Below, piece by piece: positions 51,208-59,955 of a stretch of DNA of 64,000 nt. Source of the DNA: Streptomyces rugosispiralis (GTDB taxonomy: Bacteria; Actinomycetota; Actinomycetes; Streptomycetales; Streptomycetaceae); NCBI RefSeq assembly GCF_024505145.1, contig NZ_JANIAA010000028.1, positions 1 to 64,000 of the forward strand, written 5' to 3'. The position numbers and the translations under genes were made by a program. A model generated the notes under the pieces. The model did no database searches and was not told where the DNA came from. It worked only from the letters and a program-made list of their open reading frames with translations. Each line of letters opens with the position of its first letter. Position 1 is the stretch's first letter.

Positions 51208-51954
51208 TCAGGAGCAGGGCTCGTAGAACTGCTTCCAACCGTCGCCGGGCATGGACGGCGGCTCGCCCGTGGACCCGAACTCGCCGTACTTCTCCTTCAG
51301 CGCGTAGTCGAAGTCCCCCGGGCCGCTGCCCGCGTACGACAGACGTACGTCCCGATCCAGCTGCCCGTCACCGGAGTTGTTGAGGATCGCGAGGTCCGGG
51401 TACGGGTCGTCGCCGTAGTTGGCGATCCGGAGCTGCTGGACCTCGCCGTGGTCGCCGATGTCGGAGTGGCGGGATTCGGCGGAGCCCAGGTTGGACCGCT
51501 TGAGCGGGCCGGGGCGGTACTCCGCGACGCGCGCGGTCGACGGGTCGTCCCCGTCGGCCGGCTCGACGATGTTGACGACCATGTCCAGGGCGCCGTCATT
51601 CTGGAAGTCGGCGACCGCGGCGGTCGCGACCTCCCCCTGCTTCGCGCCGAGAAGTTTGCTGACTGCCTGCTTCGCGCCGAACGAGCCGTCCGCGGTCCCC
51701 CACTGGATCGTCATCTTGGTTCCGGTGTGCCCAGGGTTCGTGATCTTGTCCGGGTGGCCGTCGCCGTCGAGATCGCCGATCAGCGTCGTGGCATCGGCCA
51801 GACACGGGCCCGCCACCTTGGTGACCTTCCCCGACTGTCCCGCGCCGCCCGAGGGCGACGACCCGGCCGCACTGGCGTGGTAACCGGCGACCGTCAGGGT
51901 CAGGGCGACAGCCGCGATCGGCGCGGCGATCAGACGTGACCGTTTGCGAAGCAT
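51208..51954 (-). CDS. Secreted FG-GAP/VCBS repeat protein
   Basis: A 248-residue exported protein: signal peptide RLIAAPIAAVALTLTVAGYH, cleavage near ASA. Calcium-type loops DLDGDGHPDK and DFQNDGALDM identify FG-GAP blades; a further blade is suggested by NYGDDPYPDLAIL. Cys near both ends may bridge. TAGGAG precedes the ATG. It is 61 bases downstream of the third DUF4232 gene on the same strand and probably co-transcribed. Confidence 0.8.
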   Translation of the reverse strand: MLRKRSRLIAAPIAAVALTLTVAGYHASAAGSSPSGGAGQSGKVTKVAGPCLADATTLIGDLDGDGHPDKITNPGHTGTKMTIQWGTADGSFGAKQAVSKLLGAKQGEVATAAVADFQNDGALDMVVNIVEPADGDDPSTARVAEYRPGPLKRSNLGSAESRHSDIGDHGEVQQLRIANYGDDPYPDLAILNNSGDGQLDRDVRLSYAGSGPGDFDYALKEKYGEFGSTGEPPSMPGDGWKQFYEPCS

Positions 51955-52015
51955 CTGCGAACTCCTAACGTTGTTGTTGCGAGAACACCGCGGCGCGGAG
52001 CCGACTCCCTCCGGG

Positions 52016-52702
52016 CTACTGGTCCGTTCCGCCGAAGGGGACGGCGTCCGCCGCGGAGGTGTGCCAGTTGGTGACGATGGGCTCGTCGACGGTGATGGTG
52101 CCGACCGGCAGGGAGACCGGGTTGGGGTCCTCATCGCCGATCCCGACGATGATGCTGTCCAGCTCCTTGCCGCCGTCTTCGTTGGTGGTCTTCGGGTTCA
52201 CCCCGGCATAGGCGGTCGTCCCCTTGCCCAGCGTGATCGCCGGTCCGACGGCCTGCTCCGCGGGGCCCGCCTGGGTGCCGTCCGACCCGAAGGCGACCGT
52301 GGGAAGCGCGGCGGGCAGAGTGCAGGTGATCCCCGGCTTGGCCTTCGCGATGACCAGGATGTATCCCCCGGCCTGCGTCTCGGACCTGGTGCTCCAGGAA
52401 ATGTCGTTGGCCCCGCACGCCTGCCCGACCTTGCCCCGCTCACCGTTCCCGGTGTCGGCGCCGGAGCCATCCTGGCTCCCCTTGCCCTTCTCGCCGGAGG
52501 ACCCGGCCTCTGAACCGGAGCCGTTGTGCTTGCCGGTCCCCGTCCCGGTCGAGGCCTCGGCCGTGGCCCCGGCGGACGCGGACGAGTCACCGGACCCACT
52601 GCTCGTGTCGTCCGAGTTCTGGCAAGCGGTCGCGAACATCGCGGCCGTCACCAGCAGACCCGCACCGGCGAACGTACGGATCCGGGAGCGGTTGATAAGC
52701 AT
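52016..52702 (-). CDS. DUF4232 lipoprotein (third of three)
   Basis: A 228-residue lipoprotein: signal FAGAGLLVTAAMFATAC (lipobox ATAC), a Ser/Gly/Lys linker and a DUF4232 domain with Cys in GQACGANDIS and GITCTLPAALPTVAF. Very similar in layout to the protein at 40113. The GTTAG/GCTAA pair lies about 100 bases upstream on the same strand. AGAGGG serves as ribosome site. Confidence 0.85.
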   Translation of the reverse strand: MLINRSRIRTFAGAGLLVTAAMFATACQNSDDTSSGSGDSSASAGATAEASTGTGTGKHNGSGSEAGSSGEKGKGSQDGSGADTGNGERGKVGQACGANDISWSTRSETQAGGYILVIAKAKPGITCTLPAALPTVAFGSDGTQAGPAEQAVGPAITLGKGTTAYAGVNPKTTNEDGGKELDSIIVGIGDEDPNPVSLPVGTITVDEPIVTNWHTSAADAVPFGGTDQ

Positions 52703-52794
52703 GGAATGACCCTCTTCGTCATCAGCGGAGTACTGCGCCCGGCGACGTTTCGCTCGGTGTGCCACCCACCCTGCCGCTGACCCCTACCGTTCCA

Positions 52795-52810
52795 TTAGCG
52801 CCCCACTAAC
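52795..52810 (-). promoter_or_regulatory. 11-bp-spaced GTTAG/GCTAA element before the third DUF4232 gene
   Basis: Read on the minus strand: GTTAG at 52810-52806, then GCTAA at 52799-52795, with the flanks TTC and GGAACGG shared with the element at 39983. Spacing is exactly 11 bp. Confidence 0.5.
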
Positions 52811-53006
52811 GAACCGCTGACGTGCCGTCATCCGGCCTGTCCGCATGGTCGTTGGGGTGTGAACAACAGCACATCAATGGCGAGTACACCGACGTGACGG
52901 CCTATCACCTGGCTCAGTCCGCCCGCGGGCCGTCGAGTCCGCGGGGCCGCCCGATAGAGTCCCGGCCAGCGCGTTATGGCTGTTGTGCACGAGGGTGAGG
53001 CGTCTC

Positions 53007-53741
53007 ATGGGGCGAAAGATGTGGCTGGGGGATCTGGGCGAGCGGACCCAGGCCGGGCACACGGCGGACAAGGACAAGGCGAGCGAGCCGGAGGACGGCG
53101 CCTTGTACCGCGAGATACGGATGTGGGAGGGCCGCCAGGCGCCCGACGGGAGCGACCTCGTACGGACCGTCGCCTACCCGGAGCGGCCGCTGCCCCCGGG
53201 CGGGCTGGACGAGTACCGACAGGCACGTAAGCAGGGCCGCCGCTCCATCGTCCTGTGGGCCGACCCGCACCGGGAGCGGAAGCTGGCGACGGTGGTCACC
53301 AGGACGGCGTCCAAGGGCCGCCCGGCGACGTACGACGTGGTGGACGAGTCCGGGGCGCCGCTCGGCTCGATCGTCCGCGAACCGGCCGCGAGGGGCGGGC
53401 GGGTCAGGACCCGCTGGACCGTACAGCAGACCGGCCGCCCGGTCGCCGTGGGCCACAAGGGGCACCCCTTCTGGTGGGTCGTGTGGTGGCTGATCTGGCC
53501 CGTACAGCTGGCCCTCGCCTTCCTGAGCATCATGGGAGGCGGCGGCGGGGCGCGGACACCGCGGCGCACGAAGTGGCGGATCGACGGCGAGACCGTCCTG
53601 GACTGGCACGACGGCGGCTACGAGTTCCAGCTGTCCCTCCTCGCGGACTGGTGGGACGAGCGGTTGATCGCCGCCCTGGTCGCGTTGGAGGAGAGCCATG
53701 AGAGCTGGCTGGGCGAGGCGTGGGACAACGTCTCGCACTAG
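53007..53741 (+). CDS. Hypothetical protein with Trp-rich membrane-like segment
   Basis: A 244-residue protein. ATG 53007 is chosen because GAGGGTGAGG precedes it. The central part is beta-rich (ERKLATVVTRTASKGRPATY, then VRTRWTVQQTGRPVAVG), then HPFWWVVWWLIWPVQLALAF forms a Trp-rich hydrophobic segment, then KWRIDGETVLDWHDGGYEFQ and a helical end. The layout recalls scramblase/LURP-type barrels, but I do not recognise a family. Confidence 0.65.
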   Translation: MGRKMWLGDLGERTQAGHTADKDKASEPEDGALYREIRMWEGRQAPDGSDLVRTVAYPERPLPPGGLDEYRQARKQGRRSIVLWADPHRERKLATVVTRTASKGRPATYDVVDESGAPLGSIVREPAARGGRVRTRWTVQQTGRPVAVGHKGHPFWWVVWWLIWPVQLALAFLSIMGGGGGARTPRRTKWRIDGETVLDWHDGGYEFQLSLLADWWDERLIAALVALEESHESWLGEAWDNVSH

Positions 53742-53926
53742 GCGGTTTCGTCCGGATCAGCGATAGGGCCGGAGGAACCAGATCGGACCAGCGGAATCAG
53801 CGACAGGACCGGACGAATCAGCGATCGGCCAGCTGAATCAGCGATCGGCGCCACGCGCTCGGCGGCTCCGCGCCTGCTACTCGCAGGGGCAGGCTAGTTG
53901 GAGAGAGCCTGTCCATACTCGGTCGC
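53742..53926. repeat. Short intergenic repeats before the XRE gene
   Basis: The motif AATCAGCGA(T/C) with a GGACCGGA-type spacer recurs about five times at 53757-53848. The last 70 bases should hold the XRE promoter; GCAGGCTAGTTGG near 53888 is a candidate -10 zone. Confidence 0.5.
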
Positions 53927-54859
53927 ATGGACGAGACAGCGCGCGGCAAATCCCTCCTCGGTGAGTTCCTGTCCCGGCGCCGGGCTCAGTTGAAGCCGGC
54001 AGACGTGGGGTTGCCGGACTACGGCGACCGGCGGCGGGTGCCGGGGCTGCGGCGTGAGGAACTGGCCCAGTTGGCCGGCGTCAGCGTGGCCTACTACATC
54101 CGGCTGGAACAGGGGCTGTCGCTCAACGCCTCGCCGCAGGTCCTCGATGCGCTGGCCACGGCTCTGCGGCTGGATGACCCGGAACGGCGCCACCTGCACA
54201 CCTTGTCCGGTGACGCCCGGCAGAGCCGCCGTCGGCTCCCCGCCGAGCGGGTCACCGCAGCGGTGCGCCAACTGGTCGATGCCTTCGGGGACTCACCCGT
54301 GGTCGTCCTCGGCCGACGCTCGGACGTCCTGACGTGGAACCGCGCCGGGCATGCGTTGTTCGCCGGGCACCTGGCCCCGGACAGCCCGGATCAGGCGGCC
54401 ACGCGGCCCAACACCGCCCGGCTGGTATTCCTGGACGCCCATACGCGGGACCTGTACGTGGACTGGCCCAGGAAGGCACGGGACGTGGTGGGCAAACTAC
54501 GGCAGGCGGTCGGCGAATACCCGGACGACCCGCGTCTGGCCGCTCTCATCGGCGAGTTGACCGTGCGCAGCCCGCAGTTCGCCACGCTGTGGGCCGAGCA
54601 CCGGGTGCGCGCCTGGGACATGGCCGAGTACCGGATGCGCCATCCGATGGTCGGGGAGATGGACGTGCTGCAGCACTCGTTCCCGGTGCCCCGGGGGCAG
54701 GGGATCCGGCTGGTGGTGACGACGGCGGCACCTGGCTCCGCCGCTCAGGCGGCACTGCAATTGCTCAACCAGACCCTCGAGCCCGCCGCGGACATGTCGG
54801 CAACCTCTCGTAGCGCGGCCGGCACCCCCGCACACGTCGTTCCTCTCGCGCACTCCTGA
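53927..54859 (+). CDS. XRE regulator with MmyB-like ligand domain
   Basis: A 310-residue regulator. HTH near residues 40-65 (RREELAQLAGVSVAYYIRLE, then QGLSLNASPQVLDALA), then a MmyB-like domain (RRSDVLTWNRAGHALF; WDMAEYRMRHPMVGEMD) that often binds fatty-acid-like ligands. It probably controls the two genes downstream, which encode a mycothiol-type protein and a secreted propeller. Confidence 0.9.
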   Translation: MDETARGKSLLGEFLSRRRAQLKPADVGLPDYGDRRRVPGLRREELAQLAGVSVAYYIRLEQGLSLNASPQVLDALATALRLDDPERRHLHTLSGDARQSRRRLPAERVTAAVRQLVDAFGDSPVVVLGRRSDVLTWNRAGHALFAGHLAPDSPDQAATRPNTARLVFLDAHTRDLYVDWPRKARDVVGKLRQAVGEYPDDPRLAALIGELTVRSPQFATLWAEHRVRAWDMAEYRMRHPMVGEMDVLQHSFPVPRGQGIRLVVTTAAPGSAAQAALQLLNQTLEPAADMSATSRSAAGTPAHVVPLAHS

Positions 54860-54879
54860 CCGAGCCGTCCGCCCGTCCG

Positions 54880-54975
54880 CTGGTCCGGCCGCCTGTCTGC
54901 CCGTCCGGCCGCCTGTCTGCCCGTCCGCCCGTCCGGCCGCCTGTCTGCCCGGCCGCCCGGATGGCCGCCCGTCCG
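54880..54975. repeat. 20-bp tandem repeat (CCGGCCGCCTGTCTGCCCGT)
   Basis: Three to four copies with internal CCGCCCGT expansions, after the XRE gene. No coding sense; likely slippage. Confidence 0.8.
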
Positions 54976-55248
54976 GCCGTCGCAAAGCCACGGTCCGCTC
55001 AGAGCGTCACACCTGAACATCACCCGACAGCCTCCGACCCGAGGCCGGCAGGGAGTGCCGCGGGGGCCCCGTCACGCACGCCCTCCTGCCGCCGATGACG
55101 CTGCCGCCCCCGTCTTTCCTCCCCCTGTGTCCCCCCTGTGTCCCCGCCCGTCGGCATCACGCGTCCGGTGCTCGCACGCGGCGGGAGAACACGCGCATTC
55201 CGCGACCGGCCCGCACAGCCACCCTTTCACCCCTACTGGAGGTTCCCC

Positions 55249-55815
55249 ATGTCCACCACACCCGTCACGGCTTTCGCCGGGGTCATCGACACCATCGCCC
55301 ACCTGGTCGAGGCCGTGGAGGAGGAGCAGTGGAGCGCGCCCACGCCCTGCACCGAATGGAACGTCCAGCAGTTGGTCGACCATCTGGTGGCGGTACAGCA
55401 CAGGTTCGCCGTCGTGATGGGGGCGCAGCCACCTCTGCCGGCGCTCGACCCCGCTCCGGAAGCGCTCAAGAAGACGTTTCCGACATCGGCCGCCGCCCTG
55501 GTGGCCGCCTTCGAGGGGCCGGGAGCGCTGGAGCGCACGGTGCGGGCCCCGATCGGGGAGGTGCCCGGCGCTGTGGCACTGCATCTGCAGACCATCGAGC
55601 ACCTGGTGCACGGCTGGGATCTGGCCCGGTCCATCGGCCAGAAGGCCCTGTTCGACGAGGCCACGGTCGAGCGGGAGACCGAGTTCGCCCGCGGCCTCGC
55701 GGCACAGATGCCGTCCGGACCGGGCGCTCCGTTCGCGCCGTCCCGGACCGTTCCGGAAGACGCCCCGGCGCTCGACCGGCTGGCCGCGCTGTTCGGACGC
55801 GACCTCACCGAGTGA
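55249..55815 (+). CDS. TIGR03086 / mycothiol-dependent-isomerase-type protein
   Basis: A 188-residue DinB-like four-helix protein: PCTEWNVQQLVDHLVAVQHR has the first metal His, and LHLQTIEHLVHGWDLARSIG the His-x3-H-type pair. TIGR03086 proteins resemble mycothiol maleylpyruvate isomerase. TGGAGG precedes the ATG. It follows the XRE gene on the same strand and is 61 bases before the secreted propeller. Confidence 0.85.
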   Translation: MSTTPVTAFAGVIDTIAHLVEAVEEEQWSAPTPCTEWNVQQLVDHLVAVQHRFAVVMGAQPPLPALDPAPEALKKTFPTSAAALVAAFEGPGALERTVRAPIGEVPGAVALHLQTIEHLVHGWDLARSIGQKALFDEATVERETEFARGLAAQMPSGPGAPFAPSRTVPEDAPALDRLAALFGRDLTE

Positions 55816-55876
55816 CCCCCACGCGGGTCACCGCGGTACACGTCGGCTCCAACCCTCCCGAGGAACAAGGACAACA

Positions 55877-56965
55877 ATGAAGAAGACGAAGCTGAAGATC
55901 GCCATCGCGGGCGCGGCACTTGTCGCCGCCGTGGCCACCGGGACGGCGTTGGCCGCGAACGGTTCCTCTGCCGGATCCGGCCCCAAATCCGGCGCCGAAC
56001 AGACCCGGACCGAGCAGGCCGAGCAGGCCAAGCAGAAGACCCCCAGCGCCATCAAGGCCGACGGCTCGAACGTGTTCCCGCACTCGCTGGACTTCGACAC
56101 GCGGTCGAACACGTTCTTCGCCGGCTCGCTGAAGCACGGCACGGTCTCCACCGTCAGTCCTGACGGAAAGGTGCGCACCTTCATCGACGACCCGGAACTG
56201 GTGTCGGCGCAGGCCGTTCTCGTCGACCGCGAACGGGACCGCGTCCTGGTCAGCAATGTGGACTACGGCACTGCCGACCGTTCCAAGAAGGACGCCCCCT
56301 TCCGCGTCGCCGGTGTGGGCAGCTACGACCTGCAGAGCGGGAAGCAGGACTGGTGCGTCGATCTGACCGCGGTCACCCTGGACGGCAAGCAGCACCTGAT
56401 CTCCGATGTGACGGTGGCGCCCGACGGCACCGCGTACGCCGTCGACGAGCTGACCCCGACGGTGTTCCGCATCGACCGCAAGGGCCGCGCCTCGGTATTC
56501 CTGCGGAACGATCTGCTCAAGGGCACGCTTGACATTCCCGACTTCCTGAACGGTGTGGGGATGTCAGCCGTGGAGTGGGTGAAGGGAAACCAGCTGATCA
56601 TCGCCATGGCCGATGGCTCCCTGGTGCGGGTGCCCGTCAAACATCCCGAAAAGGCGCAGGAGGTGAAGCTCTCCGCGCCCCTGGGGTCCCCCACGGCCGG
56701 CCTGCGGCTCCTGAAGGACGGCTCGATCGCGGCGGTCAGCAGCGGTCTGCTGACCGGCAAGCCCGCCCAGATCCAGCATGTGAAGCCCCGTGACGGCTGG
56801 AAGAAGGCCACGGTGAAGGTCACCGACACCGTCGAGGATCCCGTCACCAGCGACGTGACCGCGGGTCCGTACGGAACGACATATGCCCTCAGCGGCGGGC
56901 TGGCCGACCTCCTCGCGGGCAAGCCCAACGACGGGTTCAGCCTGACCCCCGTCAAGACCGATTGA
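55877..56965 (+). CDS. Secreted SMP-30/NHL-type beta-propeller protein
   Basis: A 362-residue exported protein. The signal peptide is LKIAIAGAALVAAVATGTAL, cut near LAA. After a Gln/Glu/Lys linker come repeated blades (FDTRSNTFFAGSLKHGTVST; VTVAPDGTAYAVDELTPTVF; GNQLIIAMADGSLVRVPV). This resembles gluconolactonase-like or superoxide-dismutase-annotated propellers. AGGAACAAGGACAACA precedes the ATG. Substrate unknown. Confidence 0.82.
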   Translation: MKKTKLKIAIAGAALVAAVATGTALAANGSSAGSGPKSGAEQTRTEQAEQAKQKTPSAIKADGSNVFPHSLDFDTRSNTFFAGSLKHGTVSTVSPDGKVRTFIDDPELVSAQAVLVDRERDRVLVSNVDYGTADRSKKDAPFRVAGVGSYDLQSGKQDWCVDLTAVTLDGKQHLISDVTVAPDGTAYAVDELTPTVFRIDRKGRASVFLRNDLLKGTLDIPDFLNGVGMSAVEWVKGNQLIIAMADGSLVRVPVKHPEKAQEVKLSAPLGSPTAGLRLLKDGSIAAVSSGLLTGKPAQIQHVKPRDGWKKATVKVTDTVEDPVTSDVTAGPYGTTYALSGGLADLLAGKPNDGFSLTPVKTD

Positions 56966-57074
56966 ACCGACCGCCGTCCCCCCGAACGCCCCGCGGTCGC
57001 CACTCCCACGACCCGCCCCGAAGCCGACAACGGGCCCGGGAGGCGTAGAAAGGGTCTGGACAACAACTAAGGCC

Positions 57075-57107
57075 CTTAAGGCCCAGGTCACTGACCTGGG
57101 CCTTAAG
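57075..57107. terminator. Very strong bidirectional terminator
   Basis: A 15-bp perfect stem from CTTAAGGCCCAGGTC to its complement with a 3-base loop (ACT). It lies three bases from the tRNA 3' end and ends transcription of both the propeller gene and the minus-strand tRNA. Confidence 0.85.
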
Positions 57108-57109
57108 CG

Positions 57110-57140
57110 TGGAGCGGATGACGGGAATCGAACCCGCGCT
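57110..57140 (-). tRNA. tRNA 3'-end remnant, probable attachment site
   Basis: On the minus strand: T-arm GCGGGTTCGATTCCCGT followed by CATCCGCTCCA, i.e. a complete T-stem/loop, the 3' acceptor strand and the coded CCA. No matching GCGGATG 5' strand, D-arm or anticodon arm lies at the right distance to the right, so the 5' half is absent. This is what remains beside an integrated element that used the tRNA 3' end as its attachment site. The acceptor is of tRNA-Gly type by resemblance; the anticodon cannot be read. Confidence 0.65.
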
Positions 57141-57682
57141 CGGGCTTGGTAATTACGGGGAGGTTGGCGCTTTTCATGCCGCTGACCAGCGTAAACGAGT
57201 GCTGACAGTGGAGTGGTGTGCCGACTGCACCCCCCGTCATTGACTGCGGTTTACCGCTGTATCTGGTGCTCATCTGGTGCGGCCTGGGCTTGCCCCGCAT
57301 CGCCGGCGGGGCGGCCGCTGAGGACCGCAGAGCTGGTCAGCTGGTCAGCTGGGGCTGGCAGCGCCGACCAATCTCTACTGCGTCGTGCAAACGGCTCCGG
57401 ATGCCGTTCGCTGACCTGTCGAAACCGCAGGTGAGTGGTACCACGCTCAGTATGCGGCCGCATCCAGTCCACAAGGTAGACCACAACGTTGCATGACGAT
57501 CTCTAGACCGTTGATCAAGCGTCGAGGGGGAGCCAGGTTCGTGCATCCTGTCGGGATCGCGGCACAAGAACGTCTAGTTCAAACTGACCGGCTGGGGAGG
57601 ACCTGCGATGAGCTAGCCAACGCAGGTAGTCGACCGTAGCGAGTGGCTCCGAACCTCCCGCAGCTGCCGCTAGGCTCCCTAC
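57141..57682. other. Left part of the integrated element, no gene recognised
   Basis: Lower GC than the chromosome on the left. No protein family or structured RNA is recognised. The last 80 bases should contain the promoter of the restriction gene. Confidence 0.5.
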
Positions 57683-58708
57683 ATGAGCAGTGATGAGGTC
57701 CTTTTTACATCTATTGAGCCATCAGGAGCAGCGCCAGCGAAACCCGCCGAGGCAGAGCCGTTGGCTGACGCCAGCGCAGAGGCACCAATGCGAGCGCGGC
57801 CAACGCCCCACAAATCAAAGCTCGTTGAGCTACTGAGGAACTCAAAGCTTCCCGAGGACGATAGGGTTGCGGCCGAGAAAGCGATAGAGCGATACGAGTC
57901 ATGGATTGGTGGCATGGCGGGTATCGACGCTACTGGCAATGAACTTGTGCGGCAACTGGTTGACCTGACTAACGAGTACAAGAAGAGCGTGGAGCTCGAT
58001 CTAATCTGGGACAGCGGAAGAGATTTCCTATTCAGGCAACGCGGGCAGCTGAAGATCGATAACTCAATTATTGAAGAGTTCTTGCCGTGGTTGATCGACC
58101 CGCGCGTTATTCCTGTCTTGGCTGAGCAAGATTTGTATGCCGGGCCAGCTGGAGCTTTTGCTGCTGCCTACTTCTCTAGTTCCCTTACGGCGCCGGATAG
58201 CGGCATTTCCATGAAGGTTCGAAAGAAAGACCAAGATTTTACGCTGAGTAGGCGCGCCTATTTGAAGGCGTCATTCAAGCCAGACTTTCCTGCCGAAGCC
58301 TCATCCAGTATGGATGTTTGGCTGGCCTATGTGGCCGCCGAATGCAAAACCAACCTAGATAAAACGATGTTCCAGGAGGCGAGTGCAACTTCTCACGACC
58401 TCAAGGTGGCTGTGCCGGCGGCTCGTTATTACTTGATCTGTGAGTACCTTGACATGACGCCCATCAGTACGGCCGGTACAGATATTGACGAAGTATTGAT
58501 CCTGCGCGGGAAGAGGTTGGGTTCCCATAAAAGGAAAGAGTACTCGTCAGCCGCAAATAGGAAGAGGCTAAGGTCGGAATATGCCGATTACCTCGAGGCT
58601 AATCCGATCAGGTATGATGTCGTGCGGCGATTCGTCGATCATCTGAGATCCCTGTTCGAGGCTAAAGATCCGAACGAAGAAGATGTCGTCACCAAGGGAT
58701 ATTTCTAG
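57683..58708 (+). CDS. Bpu10I-like type II restriction endonuclease
   Basis: A 341-residue protein of about 50 percent GC, far below the surrounding genes. The PD-(D/E)xK-type core is visible around YVAAECKTNLDKTMFQEA (Glu-x-Lys), followed by a DLKVAVPAARYYLICEYLDM strand pair, matching the Bpu10I restriction-enzyme family (asymmetric CCTNAGC-like sites). The first 40 residues are Ala/Pro-rich. The DNA methyltransferase starts 11 bases later, so the pair forms a type II system. Confidence 0.75.
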   Translation: MSSDEVLFTSIEPSGAAPAKPAEAEPLADASAEAPMRARPTPHKSKLVELLRNSKLPEDDRVAAEKAIERYESWIGGMAGIDATGNELVRQLVDLTNEYKKSVELDLIWDSGRDFLFRQRGQLKIDNSIIEEFLPWLIDPRVIPVLAEQDLYAGPAGAFAAAYFSSSLTAPDSGISMKVRKKDQDFTLSRRAYLKASFKPDFPAEASSSMDVWLAYVAAECKTNLDKTMFQEASATSHDLKVAVPAARYYLICEYLDMTPISTAGTDIDEVLILRGKRLGSHKRKEYSSAANRKRLRSEYADYLEANPIRYDVVRRFVDHLRSLFEAKDPNEEDVVTKGYF

Positions 58709-58719
58709 AAAGTAGGAAG

Positions 58720-59955
58720 ATGGACGTCGGGGAGATCTTTGGCGCGGTTCGAAAGCGTGAATTCGACCGCAGCTTCATTGGGCAGGATGACCTCGATGTG
58801 CTCGTGCGGGAGCGGCGCAGTGCGCTCCCATGGCGTGGCCAGTTCACCCCGGGCCTGGTAAGTAAGCTCCTCGACGTCTACTATCCCGGCTCCGGAATCG
58901 TAGTCGATCCGTTCCTGGGGAGCGGCACGACTGTTCTGGAATGCATTCGAGGGAGTATTCCGTCGGCAGGTGTCGAAATCAACCCGGCGGCGTTGGAGTT
59001 GTCTGGAATTTTGGAGCTTGCGTCATTGCCTCACGATCAGCGGTTGCGGATCGTGGAGAAAGTCTCATCCTATTTGGATAAGGTTTCCGTTGCGGGGCAA
59101 GACGCGCTTTTCGGTAGCTCGGAAGACATCGAAGATGTCGTTGAATATCTGCTTGATGGGCATCGCGGTGCTGTCGATAAAAATATCGAACGCGTTTTTT
59201 CTACCACCCTCCTGCTGAGTATGGGCGATAAGAAGGAGGCGGATGTAAGGAAGGTCAAGAAGGCTTGGAATCAGGTGCGTGACCTGATCATGGATTTCCC
59301 TTCCGTCTCGGTTCCCTCTCAGGTAATTGCTGGCGACGCCCGCAGGGTTCCTCTTCGCGATGGGTGTGCAGGCCTTGTAGTCACCTCCCCTCCGTATATT
59401 AATGTATTCAACTACCATCAGAACTATCGTCCTGCCGTAGAAAAAATTGGCTGGAATGTCCTGCCTGCTGCTAGAACAGAAATCGGGTCCAATCGAAAGA
59501 ATCGCCAGAACCGTTTTCTAACAGTCATCCAGTACTGCATCGACATGATGCAGGCGCTCTGTGAGATGGAGCGGTTGGTTTTCGAGGCAGGGAACGTTGT
59601 CCTGGTGGTGGGCCGGGAGTCCAGGGTGCGTGGCGTCGCGTTTTCTAACTCTGAAATTGTAGCCTCTCTAGCTGAAGCACTTCCTAACCTGCGGTTTGCG
59701 CGGTGGCAGGAAAGAAAATTCACCAATAGGTTCGGCGCTGTGATCTACGAGGATGTTCTGTCTTTTGAGGTGAGTAAAAACTCCATCGCTGCTTGCGGAT
59801 CGAAGTTGGATGAATTCTCGCGTGAGGTAGCACGCCATGTATTGGCGGAGGGGTTGGAGCAATCGACGGATGACGTGCGGGAAGACTTGCAAAGTGCCGT
59901 CGAGAGCGTCACCAAAGTGGAAGCGTCGCCAGAATTGAGTCTGATGAAGGTCTGA
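58720..59955 (+). CDS. DNA methyltransferase (amino type, TSPPY)
   Basis: A 411-residue methyltransferase with motif I DPFLGSGTTVLE at residues 63-74 and motif IV TSPPYINVF at 222-230. SPPY predicts N4-cytosine or N6-adenine methylation. The gene is also low in GC and rich in AT codons, so it was acquired together with the nuclease. AGTAGGAAG precedes the ATG. It should protect the sites cut by the Bpu10I-like enzyme. Confidence 0.85.
   Translation: MDVGEIFGAVRKREFDRSFIGQDDLDVLVRERRSALPWRGQFTPGLVSKLLDVYYPGSGIVVDPFLGSGTTVLECIRGSIPSAGVEINPAALELSGILELASLPHDQRLRIVEKVSSYLDKVSVAGQDALFGSSEDIEDVVEYLLDGHRGAVDKNIERVFSTTLLLSMGDKKEADVRKVKKAWNQVRDLIMDFPSVSVPSQVIAGDARRVPLRDGCAGLVVTSPPYINVFNYHQNYRPAVEKIGWNVLPAARTEIGSNRKNRQNRFLTVIQYCIDMMQALCEMERLVFEAGNVVLVVGRESRVRGVAFSNSEIVASLAEALPNLRFARWQERKFTNRFGAVIYEDVLSFEVSKNSIAACGSKLDEFSREVARHVLAEGLEQSTDDVREDLQSAVESVTKVEASPELSLMKV

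Noticed and set aside
57110..57182. A 73-base minus-strand segment ending in CCA that has tRNA length and begins GCGGCATG
   Set aside because: Only four of the seven acceptor pairs fit, and there is no D-stem or anticodon stem-loop; the length match is a coincidence, and only the 3' third is tRNA.
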